A stretch of 64,000 nucleotides of DNA from Hirundichthys speculiger. Lineage: Eukaryota; Chordata; Actinopteri; Beloniformes; Exocoetidae. A program made the translations under genes and the position numbers. The stretch is from assembly GCA_018398805.1 (NCBI GenBank), contig JAGFBZ010000853.1, forward strand, positions 717,001 through 781,000. The letters run 5' to 3'. Within the stretch, counting starts at the first letter, position 1, and every line of letters begins with the position of its first letter. Of this stretch, positions 47,468 through 59,236 are shown piece after piece. Below the pieces are notes generated by a model. That model saw only the letters and a program-made list of their open reading frames with translations. It did no database searches and was not told the origin of the DNA.

Positions 47468-48722
47468 CAGAGCATGTGAGCGGAGCGGAGCGTGAGCGAG
47501 CGAGGAGCGGAGCGGACGAATTTTGAAAGGAGCGCAGAGCGGGAGTTTTTTTTCTAGCATGATTCGGGTGGAGCGGGGCGTCATCCCGCTCCAGTTTCGC
47601 TCCGTTACCGCTCATATCTCGGTCTTCAAGTATAACAATAGGAGGAGAACAGTGAATGAAAAATAGTTTCGGGAAAGGTTAATAACAAACAAAAGTGTAT
47701 TAAACCAGCTAATTCCGTTAGGTGAAATTATTTTCTTATTTTTTCTTGTCAGTAAATATCTATTTTTTGGACTTTTAAACGGCTGTCGGCTCTGCGGGCC
47801 GGGCATACACTGTGCGACTGTCGGCTCGTTTTGAGCCGATTTTCCAGTCGTGCGAGTATTTTTTTGGATCGGGCCGAATTTTGACCCTATCGTGGGTCGT
47901 GCTTCGTGCAGTATACGTGGGGTAACGACGAGAGATTAACACCTCCCGACGAGCTCCCGATCACAAGTCTTGTGCTCGCAAGAAAGTCAAACTTGTTTGA
48001 AATCCTGGTCGCTCCTCGTGAAGGTATCTCACAGTAGAAGCAGCAGGTGCGTTTGAGATGAACTGCGGCTCGCCTGGCGAGTAGACGAGATCAGGCGGCC
48101 GCAGCAGGAGGTGGAGACAAAAAGCTGCAGTCACGTCGGACAGTTTCCAGCACATACAGGAGGAGACACTTACTTTAGATCACCTGTATGTTAGTTTGCA
48201 GACCACGTTCTTAGATAAAGTGTCCTCGATCGCTGATTGAAGTTAAAATAAAAGTGATCCTCCTGTTGCATGAAACGTGTTCTTATCTGCATTGTGCGCC
48301 GACCGCCAGTGATCGATTCTGCGCAGGCCTGGCTCATTTCGAACGCACCCTTAGGTGCGTTATGAACGTATAGTGTCAAGTCGCATCAGAGCATCGGGCC
48401 GTACAGTGTGAGAGCGTTACTCGTGGGCTGCGAACTTCGGAACTCAGCGATCAAGTCGTGCAGTGTGAGATAGAGCTGATTCAAACGATTTAAAATATCG
48501 CACAGTGTATGCCCGGCAGGTAAACATGTACATTTTATATGCATGCAAACATTTTTGGAGCGGAGCGCGGAGCGGGGTGGAGCGGGGTGCAGTGTTACTG
48601 GAGCGCTGAGCGGTTATGGGTGGAGCGGCGATTTTCCAACTTTGAGGGAAGAGCGGAGCGGTGACAACCTTTGTGAGCGAGGAGCGGAAATTATCGCCGC
48701 TCCACTCCGCTCATGTGCTCTG
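47468..48722. mobile_element. hAT-like non-autonomous element in the Gypsy 5' LTR
   Basis: Ends CAGAGCATGTGAGCGGAG and (other strand) CAGAGCACATGAGCGGAG. Perfect 8-bp target duplication TAACACAC (47460-47467 and 48723-48730). Both subterminal regions carry many GAGCGGAGC-type words, typical transposase-binding repeats of hAT elements. No transposase frame. An inner element occupies 47799-48516. Confidence 0.92.
47799..48516. mobile_element. Inner 718-bp inverted-repeat element nested in the hAT element
   Basis: Perfect 19-bp terminal inverted repeats CCGGGCATACACTGTGCGA at 47799-47817 and its reverse complement at 48498-48516. The interior has CAGTGTGAG words near the right end. No clear target duplication and no open frame; superfamily unknown. 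Confidence 0.8.
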
Positions 48723-48831
48723 TAACACACACAGAACACAATACAATAAAACAAAATACAAAAAACACTCCCTGCAAAGCAACCCCATTTACTCCCACCC
48801 AGGTCACTGTTCTGTAGGTCCACACGTTACA

Positions 48832-49325
48832 CCCCTGGCCCTGGCAGGTACGAAACACATTTTAAGTATTATTGTGTACTGTGTATTATTGTATTGTTGT
48901 GTATTTTGAAACATGTCAAGGAAGGGGCCCCATGTTTTTTCAAATTTCCCAGTTGAGTGGTGGTGAGAACATCTATTTTTTTTTTGTTTCAAACACGACA
49001 TGAGGTCATATAACCACTGCTTGTGAATTGGAGGAGCAACACCCTTCCACCTGGTCAGAACTGTGCGCTTCGCTAACAAAGAGCAAAACAACAGCGCTTG
49101 TCTTTTAGAGGTAAAGGCAACTCCTCACCACTGTAGCCAAACAGAGGTAAGAGAGGATGAGGTGTTATTGCCACTCTGAGGAACCTAGATGGGGAGAGAT
49201 GGGTATGAAAAACATCTGTCCAGAACTGACCAGACTTGGACAGGACCAGTACATATGGACCAATGTGGCTTCAGCAGTTTTGCATTTGTCACAGTGTGGG
49301 GTGATTTCTGGATAGATACAGATAC
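48832..49325 (-). mobile_element. L1/Tx1-like LINE, 3' part
   Basis: The minus strand reads HCDKCKTAEATLVHMYWSCP, the Cys/His segment near the C-terminus of L1/Tx1-type ORF2 proteins, then, in another frame, FEKTWGPFLDMF. A T-rich stretch at 42026-42075 on the other side of the Gypsy element (on the minus strand AATAAAAA then an A-run) looks like its poly-A tail, so the LINE was probably split by the Gypsy insertion. Confidence 0.65.
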
Positions 49326-49355
49326 AAGTGTACCTAATAAAGTGGCCGCTGAGTG

Positions 49356-51089
49356 TATGTATGTTTGGTAAACTAAACATACATTAGACATACTAAACAT
49401 ACATTTTGGGGCACTGAATCCAAGTTACTAAATTAATAAATTGAATAATAAGTCAATACAAGTTGTCAAAAGACTTGACATGACATAACTGAGTCCTGCT
49501 GTCATCCTGTGATCTGCACCGCTCAATGCATTACAGTGACTGGTTTAGAGACAGCTGTAAGACTGTGTTTGTGTGCAGGACGGGGGGGACAGACACCCAT
49601 TAATAAATGGAGTGAAAATGACTGACACCACACATTCAGGGCGACTTTGAATTTGAATATCCTAAAACTGGTACATGTAAGAAGGCTACGGTGCCAACTC
49701 CTTGCTTGTCTTTGGTAAACTCTGTTCTGGAAAAGACCATTAAGGTGAGTGCAAGTCAATCTCCGATGCTTTGAAATAAGGCTGATCTCATCTCCAAATG
49801 CAACTGAGGCCGGCTGTTTTCTTGCTGGTTTTGGCAAAACCTTAATTAGCTTCTAAACCTTCCGTTAAATGTTTTACACCAGGTACAAACTGAACAATGG
49901 TTTAGTGTAATCCAGACCAAGACCACCTTTTCTTTGCCAGACCAAATTACAGCTGTTTGGTGCAGAATATGACCCGTGGGACGTTTCATACCTGTAATTT
50001 TAGTCCAACCTAAACTGAAAGTCTAAAAATCCAGTCCAAATGAGGTTGATATGAGAGCACACCAAGCACCTGCACATGGGAAAGCTTTCTTACCCTTATT
50101 GTTAAATGGACTGCACCTGAATCTGGCGCAGTCCATTCAATAGGAATGGTAAAAAAAAATGCATTTCTTACTGTGGATTGAGCTCAGCCACTCTGTATTC
50201 AATTTATGACATCTGATATCTATTTACAAAAGCTTACAAAAACCTGGTTGTACAAAATGGCATGTCCCTGCTGTTTCTGAAAAATGTCAGCTTTCTTTGT
50301 TTTTGTCATTGACATCCTCACTTTATAAAGGTACAACAACTGTTCAACACTTAGCATCTTCCATGGGTTACCAAAATGAATGGCAGTTCAGTCTGCCTCA
50401 GTCAACCTGACAGGTCATTCCAGAAAAATATTTTCTTAGACCACTTCTTATGAACTCAGTTTGCAAACTGCTTTGTCTCTGTACACATACTTCACACACA
50501 CACAAAATCTGTGGTTCAGAGGGATATCAGCATTACCTTCAAGTCTCAATTCTACCTGTGTATATGCACACAGGACCTTGAATGTGACTGTGTGAAAATG
50601 GATACTGATTACGTATAAATGCATAACATAATTTATTAGACAAACAGATGCTTGAAACATTCATATGTCTGCTGTCTTAACATGGTACATACTGAATTTA
50701 CAAATACAGTTTTTATACTATCATGTAAAAAGAAAACACACTTTTTCAATTCTTTTCAAATTTTTTTTAACAACTGTCTGCATATATATTGATGGTTAAT
50801 GCCACAATCTGGCAAAACCTACATATATACACAATTTAATCTTGCAGCAGGTGTCAGTTTTCTTGTGCGTAAGTGTGAGTGATAACAAATATGTCCTTTA
50901 CTAGTCCTCTTTGACAATCAAATCTAGCATGCTTTATTCACTCTTTAAACTTCGATTCTGCCAGAGAGGACTTAAATCACATACAGTGGAGCACAAAAAG
51001 GACAGATAGAGGACAGATAAAGACACTAAACAAAAGACATAAGACAGACAGTGATGATGTGGTGTGTGTAATATGTGTGGTGTAGTATG
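49356..51089. other. Intergenic DNA without recognised gene
   Basis: No supported coding sequence or element. Short open frames lack family features. Confidence 0.5.
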
Positions 51090-52589
51090 CAGTGCTTTGC
51101 AAAAGTATACGCCCCCCTTGAACTCAACCTTTTGCCACATATCAGGCTTCAGACATAAAGATATAAAATTTTAATTTTTTGTCAAGAACCAACAACAAGT
51201 GGGACACAATCGTGAAGTGAAAATGAAATTTATTAGATATTTTAAACTTTTTTAACAAATAAAAAACTGAATAGTTGGGCGTGCAATATTATTCAGCCCC
51301 TTTACTTTCAGTGCAGCAAACTCCAGAAGTTCAGTGAGGATCTCTGAATGATCCAATGTTGTCCTAAATGACTGATGATGATAAACAGAGTCCACCTGTG
51401 TGTAATCAAGTCTCATAGTCTCAGGGTTCTGTTTAAAGCCCAGAGAGCATCATGAAGACCAAGGAACACACCAGGAAGGTCCCAGATACTGTTGTGGAAA
51501 AGTTTAAAGCCAGATTTGGATACAACAAGACTTCCCAAGCTTTAAACATCTCAAGGAGCACTGTGCAAGCAATCATATTGAAATGGAAGGAGTATCAGAC
51601 CACTGCAAATCTACCAAGACCCGGCCGTCCCTCTAAACTTTCATCTGGAACAAGGAGAAGACTGATCAGAGATGCAGCCAAGAGGCCCATGATCACTCTG
51701 GATGAACTGCAGAGAAAACCATTTCTCAAAGATATCCATAAAAAGTCTCGTTTAAAGTTTGCCACCTGGGAGACACACCAAACATGTGGAAGAAGGAGCT
51801 CTGGTCAGATAAAAACCAAATCAAACTTTTTTGGCCAATGCAAAATGATATGTTTGGTGTAAAAGCAACACAGCTCATCACCCTGAACACACCATCCCCA
51901 CTGTCAAACATGGTGGTGGCAGCATCATGGTTTGGGCCTGCTTTTCTTCAGCAGGGACAGGGAAGATGGTTAAAATTGATGAGAAGATGGATGGAGCCAA
52001 ATACAGGACCATTCTGGAAGAAAACCTGTTGGAGTCTGCAAAAGACCTGAGACTGGGACGGAGATTTATCTTCCAACAGGACAATGATCCAAAACATGAA
52101 GACAAATCTACAATGGAATGGTTCACAAACTTATCCAAGTGTTAGAACGGCCAAGTCAAAGTCCAGACCTGAATCCAATCAAGAATCTGTTGAAAGAGCT
52201 GAAGACTGATGTTCACAAACGCTCTCCATCCAACCTCACTGAGCTCCAGCTGTTTTACAGGAAGAATGGACAAGAATTTAATTCTCTCCATGTGCAAAAC
52301 TGACAGAGACAAACCCCAAGAGACTTGCAGCTGTAATTGCAGCAAAAGGTGGTGCTACAAAGTATAAATGCAAGGGGGCTGAATAATATTGCACGCCCCA
52401 CTTTTCAGTTTTTTATTTGTTAAAAAAGTTTTAAATATCCAATAAATTTCATTCCACTTCATGATTGTGTCCCACTTGTTGTTGATGCTAGACAAAAAAA
52501 TTGAAATTTTATATCTTTATGTTTAAAGCCTGAAATGTGGTAAAAAGGTGTACAAGTTCAAGGGGGCTGATTACTTTCACAAGGCACTG
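51090..52589 (+). mobile_element. Tc1-like transposon with long (about 210 bp) terminal inverted repeats
   Basis: Left end CAGTGCTTTGCAAAAGTATA and right end, read on the other strand, CAGTGCCTTGTGAAAGTAAT start inverted repeats that continue, with small differences, to about 51303 and 52370 (both include GCCCCCTTGAAC-type and CAATATTATTCAGCCCC words). TA lies just outside each end (TATG at left, TATG at right). Confidence 0.88.
51452..52303 (+). pseudogene. Tc1-like transposase, internally deleted, third catalytic residue changed
   Basis: The N-terminal paired helix-turn-helix region is intact (VEKFKARFGYNKTSQALNIS and RPGRPSKLSSGTRRRLIRDA). A piece is missing between ITLDELQR and KSRLKFA. 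The first catalytic block WSDKNQIKLFW is in another frame, the second is [13 protein letters not shown], the third [14 protein letters not shown]. The usual PIE is PIK, so the catalytic Glu is replaced by Lys. Three frames are used, so no active protein. Confidence 0.88.
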
Positions 52590-52739
52590 TATGTGAGTTT
52601 GTGTGGTGTGGTGTGGTGCGGTGCATATAGATGAATATGTGGTGGTTTGAGTTGTTTGAGCCATTTGGTCATTACAGCTGTCATCGATGTAAAATCTAAT
52701 GAAAGAGACCAACATGGTCTTTTGCACCAGGCGGTACCT

Positions 52740-53500
52740 GATGGCCAGTTGAGGAACTGCTATTTTTGTTACTTCTTGAAATTCGCCATTTTAAAAAAAT
52801 TGTCTTTGCTATTTACCATTTGACTCTGGAATACTTTGGCATATGGAGAAGTTCACGGTCAACTTAATGACTGAAACAAAACTTGTTCCAATACACTTCA
52901 TGACACTTCGACCACCACATTTGACAGTTGGTATGAGGTGTTTGACTTGATATGCTGTATTTGGTCTGGCATCCATATATTATGTCCAAACAACTTCCAC
53001 ATTGGTATAGTCTCTCCAAATGACATTGCTCCAGAAATCTTGTGGTTTGTTCAGAGACAAATGTCCAAATCTAACCATGCTACCATGTTCTTTTGAGAAA
53101 ATAGGCATTCTCCTTGCAATTTTTTTCTAAATATATGTGCAGTTTCTTTCTGTTAAAGTTTGCGTTCTCTCATGAACTTTTACATTTAACATGCTAAGAG
53201 AAGCCTTTAGAGTCTGAGATGCAGCTCTTCTCTGAGCAGTCCATGATCTGTTCCTGCCACTTGTCCACTTCTAAGAAGACTGGTAGCTATTCTGCATGCT
53301 TTCCACTTGTGAATAATCTTTTTTCACCTTAGAATAATCTGTTCCAATTTCTTTGGAAATGGCCACACAACACTTTTTAGATTTATGAGCAGCAACAATT
53401 GCTTCTAAGAGACAGCTATTGATGTCTTTCCTCCTCGGAATTTTGCACAGACCTGAATACTCTAGACTAGCAAAAATGTCTAACTTTTCTAACTGGACAC
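52740..53500 (-). pseudogene. Heavily decayed Tc1-like transposase remnant
   Basis: The minus strand around 52920-52985 reads as a Tc1 segment with VKHLIPTVKCGGRSVM, like the region after the first catalytic block. Other parts fit only across many stops. No ends found. Confidence 0.45.
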
Positions 53501-53540
53501 TTACGTTATATACTGCAAATGATCAGATATGATCAGTGTG

Positions 53541-53650
53541 CCTGCTATGGACTGGGGACCTGTCCAGGGTCTGAAGATAGCTGGGATAGGCTCCAGCAGA
53601 TCCCCGTGACCATGCATAGAACTAAACAGGTATGGATAATGGATGGATGT
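53541..53650 (-). mobile_element. Fragment of the fish LINE/SINE 3' region, opposite orientation
   Basis: CTATGGACTGGGGACCTGTC CAGGGTCTG, GGGATAGGCTCCAGCAGATC and ATGGATAATGGATGGATG: the reverse-oriented relative of 28160-28265. Confidence 0.6.
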
Positions 53651-56600
53651 ATGATCAGTGTGTTCTTGCTGATGTTCAATAATCCACATGATTGTTATGG
53701 TAACCTCGATATAGAACAGATAAAACAAACCAAGATGGAGGGTGGTGAACTGGCATTGCTACTGTCACAAGTGCTTATGTGGAGCTGTGATGCAAATCTT
53801 CTACAAGTTACAAAAAAGCACCAGAGATAGAGGATGTTTCTGTGCACTGCTTTATTTTGGGCTGCTGTCTCCACTCATCGCTATGTCATTACAGTGTGAA
53901 AGCTGCTAGTGAACAAACAACTATGGCTAACTAATGGCAGTTAGTGCTGTAACTCTGGTACATGTAGTTATTGTGTGTGCCTTGTTGCAAATGACAAAAA
54001 AGACTATTTGAAATCCTTTTTGAGCAACCAGACCATTCAGATTGTGAAAATCCAATTGAAGTTGCATTTGAAATCACCTCAGCATAAGGTTTGAATGTAT
54101 TTATAAAAATTGCATTGGATATCCAGACTGCCAAAAAAAAAAAAATCCACCTAGACACAATCTGTATGTGCTTAAAAGTGGATTTGGGGCGGCAGTGTGA
54201 CCATAGCTAGAATCTTATTGATCATCACCTGGCTACTTTTGACTGTCTTACAATATTTGATCAAGTCTTAGAGTTTATAAATGTAACTGGACATCTTATA
54301 ACCTCTAACAAATATGTGACAAAATTTTACATCACAGTGGTTTCAAGGGACTTGATCTACATTTCAGTACTATGAGAGAGGAAATGCTTTTTTTTTTTTT
54401 TTTTTTTTTACCTAAAACACCTATTTTGTAATTTGCAGCAGGATTAGACTAAACACCTTCCTAAGAGTTGCTTGAAAGGAGCTGGGATTTTACTTGCTGG
54501 GACAAGCCTAACTTGACATTCTCCAAAACAACTCTGGTCAGGACTATAGATCTGTGGATTCGAGGTTAGGCTGGGCTGTGGCTATGGCCCGTCCACCTGG
54601 GCTAGCCACATCATAAACAACAGCTGTCTGTCAGGTCTGCTTCTGTATCAACATCACCACACTGGCCACTGGCTGGAGCCACACATGGGTATTATATCCA
54701 TGCGACTTCCTGCTGCAGGACAGGGCCTCTAAACACGGAGGCCACTGTCCAGGAAGTAAGATGCACCACTGTAAGGACATTAAAGGGTAACTGCATCAGC
54801 GGGAACTATTGACAAACGTGTGTGTGCGATTATGTCTAGATTTTAAGATTTACTCGTACGTTTATAATCATTAATGTACATCAATATGCTCCCCTCACAC
54901 TTTGACTCTCTGGACAAATTCCCAGGGCTTGAGATTACATATCTGTTGCAGCTCTGATTTATCTGTTTAGCTCTTTCCGCTACTAAGAATCCAAGTCAGT
55001 CTAATAACCTTTGTCAGCTCTTTAGGCGTGAAGAAGGTATATTGTAACCATTTGGGCAGAAACGGGCAGGCTTTCCCGATATTGACTCAAACACACAAAG
55101 GGGAGAAGGAGGGGAGGTGCAGAATAAAGTGACACTAATGGAACATTGATGACAAAACAAGGCGCGCACAGGGACCACTTTCTAGCATTTTAATTCTTAA
55201 TGCTGCTGCCTCGGGTTTCAATATGTCTTAGGCCGAGGCAGCTGCTTGCGCCTGGACGGATCCGGCACAAGGATTAGGATTTCTTCGCGAGGAAATGGTC
55301 ACGTGATTTACTGTTGCTGGAGAGGCGCTACAGGTGCCAACGCACGAGGAGGGAGGGATAAGATGACCAAAAACTCGTCTCTTTGGAACCGCACTATGCT
55401 CCTCGCCCTGCTCCAGAATCAGCTCTATCGTGACTGCACTGAGAGACCGGAGCGTCACCCAATACTTTGAAAACACACTTTGATGGCAATTAAATATTAA
55501 TATGGGGAATCATAGCCTGAGAGCTGTATCCACATTACATGGAGCATGCAAATCGCTCCAATCAGTGAGCCAACTGAAATAGCATCTGGAGAGTTGTATA
55601 AATAAGACGATAGTCATCTTTAATATCATTAATATGGGCTTAGCCAACTAAAGAGGGGAAAAAAAACATATAAAACTGAAAAGCAGTTACTTTAATGATT
55701 ATTTTGCATGTAATCACACTATGGTGTAGGGCTGTATGTGGTTGGTGTGTGTATGTGTGTGTGTGACTAGTAAATGTTAACCAATAAACATTAATACATG
55801 ATCCAAGAGTGTTCTCTTATTTCGAAGCAAATTTCAGAGTATGTGGGATTCAAAGAGGAAGGGTGTGGCAATCAGGAAAAAAATAAAACATCTCCATAAT
55901 CATCTCTGTTGTAGACACTCATATACAGTCATCTGCCTTTTCTCTTGGTTTCTCTAAAACCCTCCATAATCAGGTTTGGTTTCCTCCCAATAGGAAAACA
56001 TCCCTCTTTCCTCTTTGCCTGCATCTGTCAGCGATTCTGTGTGGGCCTGGACTCAGCTTAGCCTGTGGCCAAAAATATCCCCCCATGGCTCCTACGACTA
56101 GGGCTTGCCACACAGACCACAGGCACACAGCCCTAAAAATACAGAGCAGCTCAGCCACAGTTCCCCTCGTTCATTCATTAGCACTGAGCAGACTGGGTAT
56201 CTAACGGGGAAAGCAGAGCGATCACTGCAAATGATGCAATGTTTGTAATTTTATTGTAATTATATTATGTATACCGTTAGACAGATTAATGAAAAATGTT
56301 AATGAGTCAGTGCAGCATCAGATAATTTCCTGATAAATGCCTTTAGATATTAGTCTTGATGCAAAAACATCTTCTGGCAGTTACTGAAAATCTGACGCTG
56401 GTGGTGGCGTGGGAGAAATTCATTAACGTCGTAAAACTGTCTGACAAAAATGATTGATTGCTCTCTAGCAGGCTCAAAGACGTCCCATCTCATTGAATAG
56501 TAACAGCCATTATCTCCGTGATCTAACAGTAAGGAGGAGTGAGACAGCAGGTATGAAAGAGAGTGTTTAATTGCTGCAGTATTGTTTATCACAGACAAGT

Positions 56601-58080
56601 TATATGTCTGCATTCCTCTCCTGCTGTTAGCTGGGAGACTTCCCCTCTCCCTGCAACCCGAGCTCTGGTTGGCGGCTCCGCTGTGTGGACAGCGTTTCTT
56701 ATGCATTCCGTGGCTCTAATTCGCCAACAGGACAGGCCCGGGCCAAATCACATGACATGCGCCTATGTGTGTTTGTGTGTAATCTGAGCAGAGAAGTCTA
56801 TTTGCAAATATGAATATGTTTTCATGGAGACTGATATTATATAGATGTGATCTGTATCTATGAGTATGAGTACTGTAGCAGAGGGAGCCTGCTACATATT
56901 TGCACTTTTTAAGAATGTGTGTATGTCTGAGGGTGTGTGTGCATGTGCAAACAGCTGGCAAGTCTACCCAGTGCAGTGTACACAGTGAAAGTATTCTGGC
57001 TGAAGTTATGAGGTGGGTGGGGGGTATGCAGGAGCTGAATGAGGCATTTAGTGCTGACAGTTAAAAATACTCTACAGGACACTCGACTGCTGCAGCTATT
57101 GCTGATCCACTGGAGCCGACCTGTGTGGCTCGTCCGGGCACACACACTCTTCACATCAACCACTTTTTGTTGGGACTGATCTGGCTTGCGGCGAGCATGC
57201 TAAACCTGATGTGAGATAAAGGTTAACCAGAGGCATGAGTACCAGCCTGGGAGTCTTCCCACATATGAAGACATGTGGGTTTTTTATTGGCACGAATGAA
57301 ATTGTTTGATATTTAAAATTAAACAAGATCTTATTGTGCAGAGTGATGCTGCAATGATGCTGCAAAGGAGTGCACCCCTGTTAGGAATATTAGAGACAGT
57401 GGACAGATTTATGGGTGAATAAGAACTTTCTAGATAAAACCTGTATCCAAAATATTTGGCTACATTTATTAATAATAGGTTTGGCGTATAAAAAGAACTT
57501 TACAATTTTGATGTGGATTAATTCCTCTCTTTTAACTGCAAACCAATTTAAGAAATTACACTTTTATTTATTTTACTCTTTACCTTTTTCTGAATTAATT
57601 ATATTATGATTTGACTATTAAAATCAAATTCAAGAGCAGTATTGTGAAAATCCACAGGACATGCGGGGGTGTCTTGTGATGCCTGACATTGGGAGCAGAC
57701 CCCAGCCTTCCGAACTGAATGATGCCTCATTGGAAGCTGCTTTAACTACTCAACGCTTTCATCACAAAGACATCAGTTCCTATCTGGGTTTATGTTTAAC
57801 AATGAGAGTATTCACAATAATCAAATAAAGTCATTACAGATTGGTGCTTGGAGACAGCTGTTTAGAGTTCTTTTTGCTTCCAGGCCAAGAATTATTTTTC
57901 AACACCAGTGTAAGAGGAAACATTCAGGGTGTTGCCTCCAGAGCCAGCAGATATAGAACACAACCAGATTCATATATAAAGTACTGTGGTGTGTTTGCAG
58001 GTGCACCGAGCAGTCCCTCGGGCCTGAGCAGCTTTTCTTCCAAAGAGTCAACTGAGATGAGCTACATTCTATTTTAAAGG
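53651..58080. other. Intergenic DNA without recognised gene
   Basis: Contains a T-run (54389-54409), (GT)n (55747-55763) and a locally CpG-richer stretch (55225-55470) with open frames on both strands but no recognisable protein. No exon of a known gene was identified. Confidence 0.5.
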
Positions 58081-58095
58081 ATAAGATACAAGCAC

Positions 58096-58265
58096 CTTTT
58101 TTTGTGGTGTTTATTCATAGTGAGAGAGAGAGACAGGAAATCAGGGCAGAGAGAACAGGGAAGACATGCAGCAAGGGGTTGCAAGCTGGGAGTTGAACCT
58201 GCAACCGCTGCAGGAGAACAGTAGCCTCTATACATGGGCCACCTGCTCCAACCACTGCGGCCCAC
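58096..58265 (-). mobile_element. tRNA-derived SINE, copy 2
   Basis: The minus strand begins GGGCCGCAGTGGTTGGAGCA (A-box region), has GGTTCAACTCC (a B box), then CTTGCTGCATGTCTTCCCTG and a T/A-rich tail. Same body as 6760-6925. Confidence 0.8.
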
Positions 58266-58305
58266 AAACAACTTTTTTTTTAATCATGTCATAAGCTCGT
58301 TCCAA

Positions 58306-59236
58306 CAGTGGTTCTCCAGTGGGGTATGCATACCCCTGGGGGTACTTGCACGCACTCCAGGGGGTGCGTGAGATTTTATATATTTTTTCAAAAATAGCAA
58401 AAATTCAGAAATTATTTTCAAAGTTATTTTACAAATATTTCAATTAAAATACACATATAAGTTCATAAACTGATTTCTATTATCACAAAATTCCCAGCCT
58501 CCCCCATGGTTTAACCCATCCCGGTGTGCGTCACCTTGCTTCACCTGTCAATCACTGTCACTTTGAGAACTTAAATATTGGAGTTGTAGTTGAAGTAAAG
58601 CAACTACTGCTAAAAACATGCAAGAACAAGTTTTTAAAAAAGGTGAAACCAGAGCTGGCAAAAATCCCAGCAGCAGTCAGAAGAATGTGTTTGAATAGCA
58701 TTTGCATCCATAACTTGCAACCCACCCAAGGTGCTGTGTGTTTTTCTGAGGAGAAATAAACCAGCAGTGGCATGAAGCCAGCACATCTTCAGCAGCATCT
58801 CAAGACAAAACATGCAAGTCATGTTTGTAAGCCGCCTGAATTTTTTAAGAGGACACTTTCATGTAATTTCCAAACAATGTGGAAAGCTACTACAAGGTTT
58901 ATGACTTCAGTGTGAGAACAGATCTTTATCATAATCCCAAAGACGGCACTTTAAGTTGATCATTTTCTTCTATGAGCAAAAATCTTTTTTTTTTTAAATA
59001 TATAATTAAGTTTATTAAGTAAATAAGTTTTTAAGTGATTTTTATATCTTTTCATTTCTAAATAGTTCAAGAGAGACCACTACAAATGAGCAATGTTATG
59101 CACAGTTGCAAAGTTTAATCAGTCAGACATTGAGTTATGTTAAGTCTTTTTTTCAGCCAAAAATGTTTCGGAGGCACTTGACTGAAAGAAATATTTCACG
59201 GGGAGTACATCGCTGAAAAAAGGTTGAGAACCATTA
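58306..59236 (+). mobile_element. hAT (Charlie-type ends) element remnant
   Basis: Left end CAGTGGTTCTCCAGTGGGG and right end GGTTGAGAACCATTAAG are the inverted repeats of hAT elements with CAGTGGTTCTCAACC termini. Inside, 58600-58870 reads as a BED-finger region: CVFSEEK near 58740, then MKPAHLQQHLKTKHASH and KPPEFFKRTL in the next frame. No catalytic domain. Confidence 0.7.

Larger units (their letters stand above)
42076..48831 (-). mobile_element. Ty3/Gypsy LTR retrotransposon with Gmr1-like domain order, defective
   Basis: On the minus strand the order is 5' LTR, primer site, gag, protease, integrase, RT remnant, RNase H, 3' LTR. Integrase ahead of RT/RNase H is the Gmr1-type order known from deuterostome Gypsy elements; normal Gypsy has integrase last. 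The element has stops and frameshifts throughout, lacks the RT core, and is interrupted by hAT elements at 44325-45306 and 47468-48722. I could not see a matching target duplication (TACAT at left, CCCCT at right), so one end may be rearranged. Confidence 0.82.
46990..48831 (-). repeat. 5' LTR of the Gypsy element, interrupted by a hAT element
   Basis: Starts TGTAACG at 48831 and ends ATCACA at 46990 (minus strand), giving TG...CA ends. Subtracting the hAT element and one copy of its target duplication leaves about 579 bp. The part 46990-47395 matches the 3' LTR closely apart from indels. Confidence 0.75.
41262..49355 (-). mobile_element. Tc1-like transposon ends enclosing a nested stack of insertions
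   Basis: Left end CACTCACCAGCCACTTTATT (41262) and right end AATAAAGTGGCCGCTGAGTG (to 49355) are the terminal repeats of one Tc1-like family, each with TA outside. The transposase's C-terminal half reads on the minus strand from about 42030 to 41290. The N-terminal half is gone: only about 30 bp of the right end remains. Between them lie an L1-like LINE piece and the Gypsy element. Confidence 0.75.
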
